Source: an uncultured Allomuricauda sp. (GTDB lineage: Bacteria > Bacteroidota > Bacteroidia > Flavobacteriales > Flavobacteriaceae). Taken from it: a stretch of 64,000 bases of DNA. The number at the start of each line of letters is the position of its first letter. Position 1 is the stretch's first letter. Below are positions 1-8,678 of the stretch, one piece after another. Position numbers and translations under genes: made by a program. The notes under the pieces are model-generated. The model was not told the DNA's origin. It searched no databases and saw only the letters and a list, made by a program, of their open reading frames with translations. The DNA is taken from contig NZ_CANMOO010000004.1 of the NCBI RefSeq assembly GCF_947499585.1, forward strand, positions 204,651 through 268,650, read 5' to 3'.

Positions 1-807
1 AAAAATGAAGCTCCGGAATTAGCTTTGGAAAAGGTATTGGTCGAAGGAATTAGATTCCCGTTCATAGCTAAACCAGATATTGGTATGAAGGCGTTTGGAG
101 TGGATAAGATTCATAACAAAGATGAGTTTAAAGATTATTTTTTAAGGAACCCAGAACATTTTTTAATTCAAGAATTAATACCCTACACCAATGAAGTTGG
201 AATTTTCTATGTTAGAAAACCTGGTGAGGAAAAAGGGGAAATTACAGGAATAGTATCCAAACTGTTTTTATCTGTTTTGGGAGATGGAAAAAGTTCAATT
301 TTGGAGCTTATAAAAAAAGACCCAAGAAGCCATTTACAATTAGAAGCTTTGCAAAAGAAGTTTGGTTTTAAACTGAATATGGTGTTGGATAAGGGTAAGG
401 AGTTTATTTTGGTTCCATATGGTAGCCATACGCGAGGAGCTAAATTTATTGACGATACCCATAGATTAAATGAAGGGCTTTTGCATACCATAGACAGTAT
501 TTGTTCAAAAATTGAAGGGTTTCATTACGGGCGCTTAGATGTACTGCACAGCTCCATTGAAGAACTTTCTGAAGGGAAAAATTTCAGTATTATTGAGATT
601 AATGGAGCAGGGGGAGAGGCCACACATATTTATGACCCCAAACACTCTTTGTTTTTTGCATGGAAAGAAATCACAAGGCATTGGAGTATGCTAAATAACA
701 TTAGTATAATAAACCATAAAAAAGGGTATTCTTATCTAAGCTTTAAGGATGGTAGGGCTATGCTCAGAGCTAATGGAGAATTAGAAGCACAATTAAAAGT
801 GATTTAG
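1..807 (+). CDS. ATP-grasp ligase-like protein (5' end outside window)
   Basis: The reading frame is open from the first base, so this is the C-terminal part of a longer protein; the TTG at 25 is not needed as a start. It resembles the central and C-terminal lobes of ATP-grasp carboxylate-amine ligases of the D-Ala-D-Ala ligase fold: an early AKPDIG stretch with the ATP-contacting lysine, IQELIPY as the hinge before the adenine pocket, YGRLDV, and a late IIEINGAGGEATH holding the Glu/Asn pair that binds magnesium. ATP-grasp enzymes join a carboxylate to an amine or thiol with ATP; the substrate cannot be told here. It ends one base before the next start, so the two are probably co-transcribed. 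The fold is fairly sure, the substrate unknown. Confidence 0.75.
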   Translation, partial: KNEAPELALEKVLVEGIRFPFIAKPDIGMKAFGVDKIHNKDEFKDYFLRNPEHFLIQELIPYTNEVGIFYVRKPGEEKGEITGIVSKLFLSVLGDGKSSILELIKKDPRSHLQLEALQKKFGFKLNMVLDKGKEFILVPYGSHTRGAKFIDDTHRLNEGLLHTIDSICSKIEGFHYGRLDVLHSSIEELSEGKNFSIIEINGAGGEATHIYDPKHSLFFAWKEITRHWSMLNNISIINHKKGYSYLSFKDGRAMLRANGELEAQLKVI

Positions 808-808
808 T

Positions 809-1390
809 ATGAAAACGAAAAATAATATTTTTGGCTTACTTTTTTGTGTTTCCAGTTTATCGCTTTGCTATGCCCAAGATTCAGATTCATCAAAAAATCA
901 AACCGATTTGGGTGTTTCTATTCAAGTATACCCCGCGGGGATTATCCCTACGGTAAATTTGGAATACTACTTAAATGAAAAGTCCTCTTTGGTCTTTCGC
1001 TTAGGCGCTAATTTTGTTGATAGGCAAGATTTTAGCGATGTTAACCTTACCGAAGAAGGTGAAGGTTTTGGTGGTTCTGTTGGGTTTAGAAGGCATTTTC
1101 CATCGGGAAAAGGAAAGTTTGTAGCTGGACTTAATCTTGATGTTTGGAGTCTTAACATAGATTGGACCGATGATAATGGACCTAATGGAAATGTACAATC
1201 TGGTAGCACATATACATTAGTGGTACAACCTTGGTTGGAAGGCGGATATTTCTTGCCCATTAAGAATACAAAATCTCAAATTGGTCTTACACTTGGATTT
1301 GGTAGAGAAATCAATGCAATAACAAGTGGGGATGAGGTTGAACAAGGATTTATTGCAAGTGTCTTGTTGCAATATCAATTTTCACTTTAA
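809..1390 (+). CDS. Small exported outer-membrane beta-barrel-like protein
   Basis: A 193-residue protein with a signal peptide (about residues 1-22, ending CYAQD). The rest alternates polar and hydrophobic residues in short strands with glycine turns (LGVSIQVYPAG, SSLVFRLGANF, SQIGLTLGFG) and ends in a phenylalanine-containing strand (LLQYQFSL), as in small Bacteroidota outer-membrane barrels. ATG follows the ATP-grasp stop after one base, suggesting translational coupling. It overlaps the convergent gene on the other strand by four bases at the stop codons. No family is recognised with certainty; an outer-membrane role is an inference from composition. Confidence 0.7.
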   Translation: MKTKNNIFGLLFCVSSLSLCYAQDSDSSKNQTDLGVSIQVYPAGIIPTVNLEYYLNEKSSLVFRLGANFVDRQDFSDVNLTEEGEGFGGSVGFRRHFPSGKGKFVAGLNLDVWSLNIDWTDDNGPNGNVQSGSTYTLVVQPWLEGGYFLPIKNTKSQIGLTLGFGREINAITSGDEVEQGFIASVLLQYQFSL

Positions 1391-2118
1391 TTCTTATAGT
1401 TTTTAAAAGCTTCTCTAAAAAACTGAACTACAATTTCTTGATTTGTTTCTGAAGCAGGTAAAACGGCTCCTTTAAACCCTTCATTAAGCCATTTTCCATG
1501 AGATAGGTTTTCAAAAGTTGAAGTATCCAAGCTATCATGACCTAAATATCCACTGATGTAAAAATAGTGTTCATTAATCATGGAATCCGGAATGGACAAT
1601 CCCATACCTAAAGATTTTTCTGAGTTATCCAATTTTGAAAATGCTCCGGAATCAAAATGATGGGGCCAAATTCGAATATCAGAAGTCAATTGTTCTTTTT
1701 CCAAAAATGATTTTAGTGCATTTTGGGCCAGTGTTCTTAACCCAATTAATTCTTGTACATCTGACTTTTTAAATTTATCAGTTGGATTCATACTATAAGG
1801 CATATCGTAATGCAAATCAAATTGATATGGCTTTTCAAATCCAAGGGTTTTGGAAGTCTGGCTTAACCAGTTCACTACTTCCTCATGGGTTTTTCCATCT
1901 AATAAAAAGGAATTGTTTTCATGGGATTTCCACTCTAGTGAAAATTGCTCATAGTTTAGGCAAAGTTTTGTGCCTGTATAATCCAAAGGCCAAGTTTGAA
2001 TACTTTTTTCTTCAACAGAAAATCCTAGATTAGTATGGCTATCATCTGCTTTAGCTTCTAAAAAGCTTTTTGCCGCTGTAGCCAAATATTGGGCTGCCAA
2101 ATGCAATTGTTGAGTCAT
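1387..2118 (-). CDS. Conserved-looking protein of unknown function (DUF5996-like WPHHFD motif)
   Basis: I choose the ATG at 2118 (243 residues, MTQQLHLAAQ); the frame extends to a TTG at 2145 but the extra nine residues add nothing. There is no signal peptide or membrane segment. The most telling stretch is IRIWPHHFDSGAF near residue 170, which recalls the WPHHFD motif of DUF5996 proteins; the remainder is an alpha/beta sequence with several tryptophans and acidic patches. The resemblance is from memory and unchecked. It faces the preceding plus-strand pair with a four-base stop overlap and stands alone on its strand. Confidence 0.6.
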   Translation of the reverse strand: MTQQLHLAAQYLATAAKSFLEAKADDSHTNLGFSVEEKSIQTWPLDYTGTKLCLNYEQFSLEWKSHENNSFLLDGKTHEEVVNWLSQTSKTLGFEKPYQFDLHYDMPYSMNPTDKFKKSDVQELIGLRTLAQNALKSFLEKEQLTSDIRIWPHHFDSGAFSKLDNSEKSLGMGLSIPDSMINEHYFYISGYLGHDSLDTSTFENLSHGKWLNEGFKGAVLPASETNQEIVVQFFREAFKNYKN

Positions 2119-2215
2119 TTTAATGGTTTTTAGTGTCCTTACCAATTAAAAGTAGGGATTTAGGTATGTTCCTTACTATTAAAAGCGGTTTAAGTAAAAT
2201 GTAAAACCTCTTTTC

Positions 2216-3184
2216 CTAGTTCCTTTTGTCCTTAATGGATTTCATAATGATAGGCGCATGGATTCTGGAGTTTTCAATAAACCATTTATGGGTTTCCATA
2301 CCCCCACAGATTACCCCTGCAAGATAAAGTCCTCCAATATTGGATTCCATGGTATCTGGATTGTAATTTGGCAGTCGCTTTTCATCTTGAGATAGCTCGA
2401 TTCCCAGTTTTTCTAGAAATTCAAAATTGGGCATATACCCTGTGAGTGCTAGAACGAAGTCGTTTTCTAGGGTAACAGTTCCATCAGGAGTCTTAATGTG
2501 TATTTCAGTGGGTGTAATTTCCTTTACAGCGGCATTGTAATAGGCCTTAATGCTACCTTCGTTAATTCTGTTTATAATGTCTGGGCGTACCCAATATTTA
2601 ACACGTTGGCCCACCTCTGGCCCTCGAATAATTAAACTGACCTCAGCACCTTTTCGGTAACATTCCAAAGCAGCATCAATAGCGGAATTGCTAGCACCCA
2701 CAACGGCCAATTTCTGGCTGGCATAAAAATGGGGGTCTTTGTAGTAATGAGAGACTTTGGGTAAATCCTCTCCTGGAACATTTAGATTGTTTGGTAAGTC
2801 ATAAAAACCTGTAGCCACCACGATATTCTTTGCAGTATATTGATTTTTATTGGTTGTTATTGAAAAAGAGTTGTTATTTTTTTTAACCTCCATCACCTTT
2901 TCAAATAAATGAATATTCAACTGGTTAGAAGTAACAATTCTCCTATAATATTCTAAAGCTTCATTCCGCTTGGGCTTGGCTTCTTTGCTAATAAATGGGA
3001 TATCATCAATTTCCAGCTTTTCCGAAGAAGAAAAAAACTGCATGTTGATTGGGTAATTGAAAAGTGAATTTACAATAGGTCCTTTTTCAATAATTAAGAA
3101 TGAGATGCCTTGTTTTTTTGCTTCTAAACCACAGGCAATACCAATAGGGCCTCCACCAATTATAATAACATCAAAATCTTGCAT
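2216..3184 (-). CDS. ypdA: YpdA-family bacillithiol disulfide reductase
   Basis: A 322-residue two-dinucleotide-binding flavoprotein. The N-terminus has the FAD-binding VIIIGGGPIG motif, and near residue 160 there is an NADPH-binding VVGASNSAID motif; the ending LYLAGVICGG is the second FAD contact. FFSSSEKLEI near residue 50 is typical of the YpdA branch rather than thioredoxin reductase, and the CxxC pair of thioredoxin reductase is absent. YpdA uses NADPH to reduce oxidised bacillithiol, the low-molecular-weight thiol used by many Bacteroidota and Firmicutes. Its start overlaps the last base of the rpe stop, so it is the second gene of an rpe-ypdA unit. Confidence 0.85.
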   Translation of the reverse strand: MQDFDVIIIGGGPIGIACGLEAKKQGISFLIIEKGPIVNSLFNYPINMQFFSSSEKLEIDDIPFISKEAKPKRNEALEYYRRIVTSNQLNIHLFEKVMEVKKNNNSFSITTNKNQYTAKNIVVATGFYDLPNNLNVPGEDLPKVSHYYKDPHFYASQKLAVVGASNSAIDAALECYRKGAEVSLIIRGPEVGQRVKYWVRPDIINRINEGSIKAYYNAAVKEITPTEIHIKTPDGTVTLENDFVLALTGYMPNFEFLEKLGIELSQDEKRLPNYNPDTMESNIGGLYLAGVICGGMETHKWFIENSRIHAPIIMKSIKDKRN

Positions 3185-3843
3185 TAAGCAATCTGTTCTT
3201 TAAGATTTTTGATGGTCTCTGTCGGATTTTCACTTTTAAAGACAAAACTGCCTGCAACTAAAACATCCGCACCTGCATCCACCAATTTTTTGGCATTAGT
3301 CGCATTTACTCCTCCATCAATTTCAATAAGGGCCTTAGAATTTTTCTTTTCAATGAGATTTTTTAAATCACTTACCTTTTGATAGGTGTTTTCAATAAAA
3401 GATTGACCTCCAAAACCTGGATTTACACTCATCATACAGATCAAGTCTATATCTTGAATTGTATCTTCTAATAAATGCACAGAAGTATGCGGATTTAGAG
3501 CAACTCCAGCTTTCATGCCCTCTGCTTTTATAGCTTGTAGAGTTCTGTGCAAATGTGTACAAGCTTCGTAATGTACAGATAAAATAGAAGCGCCCAAATC
3601 AGCAAATGTTTTAATATACCTATCTGGATCAACAATCATTAAATGTACATCCAATGGTTTGGTGGCATGTTGGGCAATTGCTTTTACCACGGGCATTCCG
3701 TAAGAAATATTGGGAACAAAAACGCCATCCATAACATCTATATGATGCCAGTCGGCATCACTTTGGTTGACCATTTCAACATCTCGTTGTAGGTTTCCGA
3801 AATCTGCAGCTAATAGGGAAGGGGCTACTATTTTTGTACTCAT
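3184..3843 (-). CDS. rpe: Ribulose-phosphate 3-epimerase
   Basis: A 219-residue TIM-barrel enzyme of normal length. It interconverts D-ribulose 5-phosphate and D-xylulose 5-phosphate in the pentose phosphate pathway in the cytosol. Diagnostic stretches are SLLAADFGNL at the N-terminus, HIDVMDGVFVPN with metal-binding His/Asp, LDVHLMI, MSVNPGFGGQ (phosphate loop) and EIDGGVNATN with the catalytic Asp. A TAnnTTTG promoter-like element lies 25 bases upstream of the ATG. The gene overlaps ypdA by one base. Confidence 0.96.
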   Translation of the reverse strand: MSTKIVAPSLLAADFGNLQRDVEMVNQSDADWHHIDVMDGVFVPNISYGMPVVKAIAQHATKPLDVHLMIVDPDRYIKTFADLGASILSVHYEACTHLHRTLQAIKAEGMKAGVALNPHTSVHLLEDTIQDIDLICMMSVNPGFGGQSFIENTYQKVSDLKNLIEKKNSKALIEIDGGVNATNAKKLVDAGADVLVAGSFVFKSENPTETIKNLKEQIA

Positions 3844-3867
3844 AGTGCTCTTTTGAGAAATATTCTA

Positions 3868-3875
3868 CAAAAGTA
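3868..3875 (-). promoter_or_regulatory. Flavobacterial -7 element (TACTTTTG) upstream of rpe
   Basis: On the minus strand TACTTTTG matches the Bacteroidota -7 consensus TAnnTTTG and lies 25 bases before the rpe ATG. No clear -33 TTG is visible, so this rests on one box. Confidence 0.45.
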
Positions 3876-3927
3876 GCGAAATGAAATGGTTCGTTTATGA
3901 TTCTCTATTGGGTTCAAAGTTGTGCTG

Positions 3928-5709
3928 CTAACCCAAATCTATTAATTTGGTAAAAAAGAGACCTTGAATACCATCAGTGTTTATATAAAACCCGTTTATG
4001 GTTCCACTTTTATTTCTTCTAAAAACAATGCTTCCAAATTGAAGGGTATTACTTCTAAACACATCTTTTATGACAGGGAAGAGCTCTATTTCCAGGTTTT
4101 CAAGGCCTTGCACAACTAGTGTGTCATTTTGGATACTAAAGGTATATATGCTGCTTAATTCTTTAATATGGAAGCTGCCAGTGTATTGTTTTAATTCCTC
4201 TTTATTATAGGTGATCGGTTGGTATTTTTTATATCGATATGGAGTGCCTATGCCAGACGCAACATCATATACCTGTTGTTCATCTTCTTTGGTGAAGGAA
4301 AAGGTAATGATATCATCACTTTCTACTTTTAATTGAAAACCTCCCTCGTTTAACAAGGGAATTGTTGCAAGCCCTTGATCTTGTCCTAATCTGGCATATC
4401 GTAAAGTATCACCTTCAACATAAAATCGCCTTGCAAGTGCGCGATCAGAATTCCAATAATGTCCCTCGTACTCTTTTAGTTTGGAAACAGTTAGTTTTTG
4501 TGATTTTATTTTGCTGATATCGACAGTGCTTGGTTCTGGGTATTCTTTTTCTATAAAGTGATTGGCCATTAGCATAGCAGGCATTCCATTATATCTGTCA
4601 TTGTTTCCAAGAACAAAAGATGTAAGGTTTTGCTCAGGAAATCGAAATACATTGGCGCCATAACCTCCAACCAAACCATATTGCCAATAGGCGGGCAGGC
4701 CACGTTCTAGATGAAAAAACGATTGCCCCAATGTCATCTGACCCCATGATGATTTATAGGTGGAACCATCGTTTAAAGTAACCGGTTTATCCAATTGTTG
4801 TATCAACTCAACAAGCTCGGATTTGGTTGAGGTGGTGAATTTCTTATACCAATTCAAAAGATCTTCTGCGGTGGTAAACAAATTTGTGGGACCAGCATTA
4901 CTTAAATTCAGCGCTTTGTTTTTGAACCCTTCGCCATCAATTTGATAAGAATATGCCATATTGGGAATCCTGGCATTATAATCTTCATTAAAAAGTGTAT
5001 TGTGCATTTCTAGAGGGTCAAAAACATATTGTTTTGTAAAAGATGCCAAAGACTCTCCTGATATCTTTGCAATAACTTCGGCCAGCAGTGTAGTTTCCGT
5101 TTTGGAAAGCATGTAAGAGAATTGAGTGCCTGGTACAAAATTTAACTGTTTTTGACTGCTTATCAGGTGCAATGCATCATTATGGGTGAATACATCATCC
5201 TCTTCCTTCCCGAGCAGGGTTTTAATAACTTCATAATCATTTAAACCACTAGAATGATTGATTAAATGCTCTATCCTTAGTGGATGTTTATAGTTTGGAA
5301 GTTGGGGAATAAATTTCTGAACAGAGTCACTAAGTGATAACCTCCCCATTTTTTCTAAAAGCAGGACAGACAGAACCGTAAATTGTCTGGATAAGTGGCC
5401 TACCTGAAACTTTGTCTGTTGATCAATGGCTCTATTGCTTTCTAGATTGGCAGTGCCAAACCCTTTTAAATATTGAATGTTGTCCCCATAAATAAGTCCT
5501 GCAGCCACTCCTGGCTTGTTGCTTTGGACCCATTCACTAAAAATACTGTCAATACGCTGTTCCTCTATGTTTGATAATTGAGATTGCCCATTTGCACTTA
5601 TAAACAGGAAGAAAATGATAAAAAATATTTTTTGATACATTTTTTGCTTTCCTTGGATGAATGCTATAAGTAACAGGTGTGCTACGCTTGTTGATTTTTG
5701 ATTTTTCAT
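3928..5709 (-). CDS. Beta-lactamase-fold (class C / serine hydrolase) protein with degenerate active site
   Basis: 593 residues from the ATG at 5709, which overlaps the upstream stop in an ATGA; the ATG at 5640 gives a far better signal peptide (MYQKIFFIIFFLFISANGQS), so either start may be used. The fold is the class C beta-lactamase/penicillin-binding family: LINHSSGLNDY (about residues 149-159), TTAEDLLNWY and RFPEQNLTSFVLGN match it well, followed by a C-terminal DUF3471-like domain. The three catalytic motifs are altered. SxxK is HLSR at 105-108, YxN is YML at 199-201, and the HxG region reads YGLVGG at 344-349. It is therefore probably a non-catalytic periplasmic binding or sensing protein rather than a hydrolase; that is an inference. 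Third gene of an overlapping trio. Confidence 0.85.
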   Translation of the reverse strand: MKNQKSTSVAHLLLIAFIQGKQKMYQKIFFIIFFLFISANGQSQLSNIEEQRIDSIFSEWVQSNKPGVAAGLIYGDNIQYLKGFGTANLESNRAIDQQTKFQVGHLSRQFTVLSVLLLEKMGRLSLSDSVQKFIPQLPNYKHPLRIEHLINHSSGLNDYEVIKTLLGKEEDDVFTHNDALHLISSQKQLNFVPGTQFSYMLSKTETTLLAEVIAKISGESLASFTKQYVFDPLEMHNTLFNEDYNARIPNMAYSYQIDGEGFKNKALNLSNAGPTNLFTTAEDLLNWYKKFTTSTKSELVELIQQLDKPVTLNDGSTYKSSWGQMTLGQSFFHLERGLPAYWQYGLVGGYGANVFRFPEQNLTSFVLGNNDRYNGMPAMLMANHFIEKEYPEPSTVDISKIKSQKLTVSKLKEYEGHYWNSDRALARRFYVEGDTLRYARLGQDQGLATIPLLNEGGFQLKVESDDIITFSFTKEDEQQVYDVASGIGTPYRYKKYQPITYNKEELKQYTGSFHIKELSSIYTFSIQNDTLVVQGLENLEIELFPVIKDVFRSNTLQFGSIVFRRNKSGTINGFYINTDGIQGLFFTKLIDLG

Positions 5710-6125
5710 TCAGGGTAGTTTTTAAAGGTGAATGATTTATGTATGATTTTCCATTTACTATTTACTTTTAAGAGCATTAAATAGTCTGTGTAGATCCGTT
5801 TTCTTGCTGGCATTAAAATTTCAATTTTTGCAATGGCAGCATTCCCTTCAAAATCAATAGATAACACTTTACCAATACGATTACTTTTTCTTCCCGGCTT
5901 AACATTGTCTATGTATTGTTTTCCTGACCATACATGGAGAGAATCATTTTTGACAAAGTATAAATTGAAATCTTCATGAAAAGCTTGTTTTAATCTTTCC
6001 GGTTCACCATTAGCTGTACCTTCTATATAATCATAGAGCGTTTTGTTAATATTTTCGATATCAGATTGTGAATGCGTTAAAAGAATTCCTGCAAACAACA
6101 GGAACAAGGTCATTGTTTTCTTCAT
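5706..6125 (-). CDS. Exported NTF2-like / lumazine-binding-type small protein
   Basis: 139 residues with a signal peptide (MKKTMTLFLLFAGILLTHSQ). The mature part has the helix-then-sheet pattern of SnoaL/NTF2-like proteins, with INKTLYDYIEGTANGEPERL followed by FHEDFNLYFV, a middle strand AAIAKIEILM and a final KWKIIHKSFT. Such folds bind small ligands or act as accessory domains; no catalytic set can be assigned. Both ends overlap neighbours by ATGA, so it is translated with the DJ-1-like lipoprotein upstream and the beta-lactamase-fold protein downstream. Its role is probably linked to these two. Confidence 0.8.
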   Translation of the reverse strand: MKKTMTLFLLFAGILLTHSQSDIENINKTLYDYIEGTANGEPERLKQAFHEDFNLYFVKNDSLHVWSGKQYIDNVKPGRKSNRIGKVLSIDFEGNAAIAKIEILMPARKRIYTDYLMLLKVNSKWKIIHKSFTFKNYPE

Positions 6126-6925
6126 TTTGTATTGTTTTCTAAAGCTTCAATGATTTTTTTGGCGACTGAAACCGCTGCAGTTGGGTCTTGACCGGTAATT
6201 AACCTTCCATCTGCAATGGAATAATTGTCCCACCCTTCCTTGGAATAGGTGAAATCTCCTCCACGGGCTTTAATTTCCTGTTCAATTGAGAAGGGGAACT
6301 GCTTATAGTATTCGGCTTCCATATTTTCAAATTGATCTGGAAACCCATTAACTTTTTTTCCTTCATATAGAAATTTTCCGTCCATGGTTTTAAGGTTTAC
6401 CAATCCAGCAGTACCATGGCATATAGCAGAGACAATACCATCATTTTTTTCATAAATATCCATGGCAATCTTCTGTATGGCCTCATTTTCTGGTACACCG
6501 AACATAGCCGCCCCTCCACCTCCAAAATAGACAGCAACATAGTTTGAAGACACAATAGCTTTCGGCTTTTTTGTATGCTTAAGAAGTTCCATGAACTCAA
6601 AATCATATAAATAGTTCTTCTGGATAGAATCCGAAGTGCTTATATAACCAATAGGTATGGCACCACCCTTTGGACTTACAAAATCAATAAGATATCCTTT
6701 GTGTTTTAGAACATCGTAGGCCAGAACTATTTCAGCAAAATGGTTGGATGCATTTATATCTGTATCTCCGTAAGTATGTTGATTTGAAACAACAAATAGA
6801 ATTCTATTGTTTTTTTGACTGAGGCTGTTCTGGGAATTAATTGACTCTGAATTTGTGTCTTCTGCCGTGTTCTTGCAACTAAGGGATAGCGCAAAAATCA
6901 AAATGTAAAAAAGGATGTTTCTCAT
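6122..6925 (-). CDS. DJ-1/PfpI family lipoprotein (type 1 glutamine amidotransferase-like)
   Basis: I use the ATG at 6925 (267 residues) because MRNILFYILIFALSLSC is a clear lipoprotein signal with a Cys after ALSLS; the frame continues seven residues to 6946. The body matches the Hsp31/DJ-1/PfpI fold: VVSNQHTYGD, LAYDVLKHKGYLIDFVSPKGG, VYFGGGGAAMFG and the nucleophile elbow SAICHGTAGL with its cysteine. Family members include glyoxalases, deglycases and chaperones. The lipid anchor suggests an envelope location, unusual for a cytosolic-type fold. Its stop overlaps the next start (ATGA). An AraC-type regulator lies just upstream on the same strand. Confidence 0.85.
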   Translation of the reverse strand: MRNILFYILIFALSLSCKNTAEDTNSESINSQNSLSQKNNRILFVVSNQHTYGDTDINASNHFAEIVLAYDVLKHKGYLIDFVSPKGGAIPIGYISTSDSIQKNYLYDFEFMELLKHTKKPKAIVSSNYVAVYFGGGGAAMFGVPENEAIQKIAMDIYEKNDGIVSAICHGTAGLVNLKTMDGKFLYEGKKVNGFPDQFENMEAEYYKQFPFSIEQEIKARGGDFTYSKEGWDNYSIADGRLITGQDPTAAVSVAKKIIEALENNTK

Positions 6926-7000
6926 TACGGATACTTTTATCGGCAATATGAGATTTCCTTCCTTTATTGGGATTTTAGGTTATAAAGTAGAAGTTCGGAT

Positions 7001-8056
7001 TTATAAATATGAACCCTGCAACTTCTCTTTGAATTTGGCAGGTGTAGTACCAGTTAACTTTTTAAAAGTGGTGTAAAATGTTGATTTTGAGTTAAAACCA
7101 CATTCGTAGCCAATAGTCTCTAAAGTAATGTTTGTATGGGATGCAATCAGTTGCTGTGCTTTTTCAATTCTATGTTCGTTTATGTACAAAGGAAAACTCT
7201 TACCCATATTATCATTCAACAATTGTGATAATTGGTGAACCGAGATTTGCAGTTTTTTTGCTAAATCTGAAGACTTTATATTGGCATCTTTAAATGGTTC
7301 ATCTTCTTTCATGAAATGATTTAAGCGTTTTATGAGTATATCGGCTTGAGTATTATTGATCCTTTTATCCGCATATTTTTGATTTGGAACAAATAGGTTG
7401 ACACTCTTTTTCTTATTTAGAAATACCAATATCATAAGAATGTAAAAAAGAAAGGAAAAAGTTAATGCACCTACAATGTAATACGTGTAATTAGTAAAGA
7501 AATATGCTGCCCAAATTGCGAGGTTTCCAAAAAGGATACTTAAAATCCATATTTCTTGAGTATTCAACTTTCTTGGTTGATCAACCAGTTTTCCCAATTT
7601 TTCTCGGAGAACCCAAGCTGATGCCATAATATAAAAAAACCATTGAAGATAAATTCCATGAATAATATATGGTCGCCAAAGTTCAATATTGGTCTCAAAA
7701 GGATACAGATAACCTACAATGATTATTATCGGGAATAGGGCAAGAATGTGATACTTCCAATAATTGCGGATGTTATTTTGAGGTTGAACTATGGATTTTA
7801 TATAGAAATATAGAAAAGGACCAATAAAAAAACAGGCTGAGAGTCCTATTTGCAAGTAAATAAATGATAAGTCCGGTTTAAAATAGAAAAATACTGATTT
7901 TCCAATCCTAACACTCATCATTAACAGGAGCAGTCCAAGAAACCGGTTTGCAATGTGCTTTGGTTTGGCAAAACCTAAAAAATAAATTCCCAAACACAAA
8001 CCATTGAACGCACCTAGAGCACTAAAAAAGAACAAAAGTGTTTGATTCAACTCCAT
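7001..8056 (-). CDS. Membrane-anchored AraC-family transcriptional regulator
   Basis: 351 residues. The first about 220 contain six or seven hydrophobic segments (for example TLLFFFSALGAFNGLCLGIYF and FLGLLLLMMSVRIG), followed by a short linker and a C-terminal AraC double helix-turn-helix (about residues 245-345; LAKKLQISVHQLSQLLND, ETIGYECGFNSKSTFYTTFKK, GTTPAKFKEK). Such proteins sense a signal through the membrane domain and bind DNA with the cytoplasmic end. It is transcribed in the same direction as the DJ-1, NTF2-like and beta-lactamase-fold genes, 75 bases away, and is the likely local regulator. A second protein of the same design is at 52862-53935. Confidence 0.88.
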   Translation of the reverse strand: MELNQTLLFFFSALGAFNGLCLGIYFLGFAKPKHIANRFLGLLLLMMSVRIGKSVFFYFKPDLSFIYLQIGLSACFFIGPFLYFYIKSIVQPQNNIRNYWKYHILALFPIIIIVGYLYPFETNIELWRPYIIHGIYLQWFFYIMASAWVLREKLGKLVDQPRKLNTQEIWILSILFGNLAIWAAYFFTNYTYYIVGALTFSFLFYILMILVFLNKKKSVNLFVPNQKYADKRINNTQADILIKRLNHFMKEDEPFKDANIKSSDLAKKLQISVHQLSQLLNDNMGKSFPLYINEHRIEKAQQLIASHTNITLETIGYECGFNSKSTFYTTFKKLTGTTPAKFKEKLQGSYL

Positions 8057-8133
8057 AAACTACTAAAAGGTTCTTAAATCTAAAAATAAGCATTTTAGAA
8101 GAGGTTTGTTTCCTCTGCAATGGTATGTATTTC

Positions 8134-8586
8134 TTATTGAAGCTGTCTTAGTCCCTCATAGGTAACTATGCTCACTGCATTTGCCAAATTTAGACTACGG
8201 ATGTGATCGCTATAAAGGGGAATCTTGTAAAGTTTTTCCCTATTGGTTTCTATGATTTGTTTTGAAAGCCCTACGGACTCCTTTCCAAATACTAAAAACA
8301 ACTCATCTTTATATGGTATGGACCAATGATTCTTTTCTCCGTGACTAGAGAAATAAACAAAATCTTTGTCTTTGTGAATGGAAAAAAAATCAGCTTCGTT
8401 TTCATAAATTGAAATTGAAATATGCTTCCAATAATCTAATCCTGCTCGTTTAAGTCGTTTATCATCGATTTCAAAACCAAATGGTTTTACCAAATGCAGA
8501 TGAGAATTTGTCGCCAATGCAAGTCTACCAATATTCCCAGTATTGGTAGGAATTTCAGGTTCTATAAGAACAATATTAAAACTCAT
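8134..8586 (-). CDS. trmL: tRNA (cytidine(34)-2'-O)-methyltransferase
   Basis: 150 residues, the typical length of TrmL, a minimal SPOUT (knotted) methyltransferase that methylates the ribose of the wobble base of leucine tRNAs using S-adenosylmethionine. Family motifs are IVLIEPEIPTNTGNIGRLA at the N-terminus, LVKPFGFEIDDKRLKRAGLDYW, LVFGKESVGL forming the knot, and the C-terminal IRSLNLANAVSIVTYEGLRQ. It stands alone on its strand with a TAnnTTTG element 30 bases upstream. Confidence 0.94.
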   Translation of the reverse strand: MSFNIVLIEPEIPTNTGNIGRLALATNSHLHLVKPFGFEIDDKRLKRAGLDYWKHISISIYENEADFFSIHKDKDFVYFSSHGEKNHWSIPYKDELFLVFGKESVGLSKQIIETNREKLYKIPLYSDHIRSLNLANAVSIVTYEGLRQLQ

Positions 8587-8616
8587 ATGAAGAAAATTCG
8601 CAAATCAGATGTGGTT

Positions 8617-8624
8617 CAAATATA
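8617..8624 (-). promoter_or_regulatory. Flavobacterial -7 element (TATATTTG) upstream of trmL
   Basis: Minus-strand TATATTTG fits TAnnTTTG and is about 30 bases before the trmL ATG. The -33 element is not obvious. Confidence 0.4.
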
Positions 8625-8678
8625 GAATAGATTTGAAATAAACTTATCTAAATGAAGCAATTTCAATAAATATTCAGT

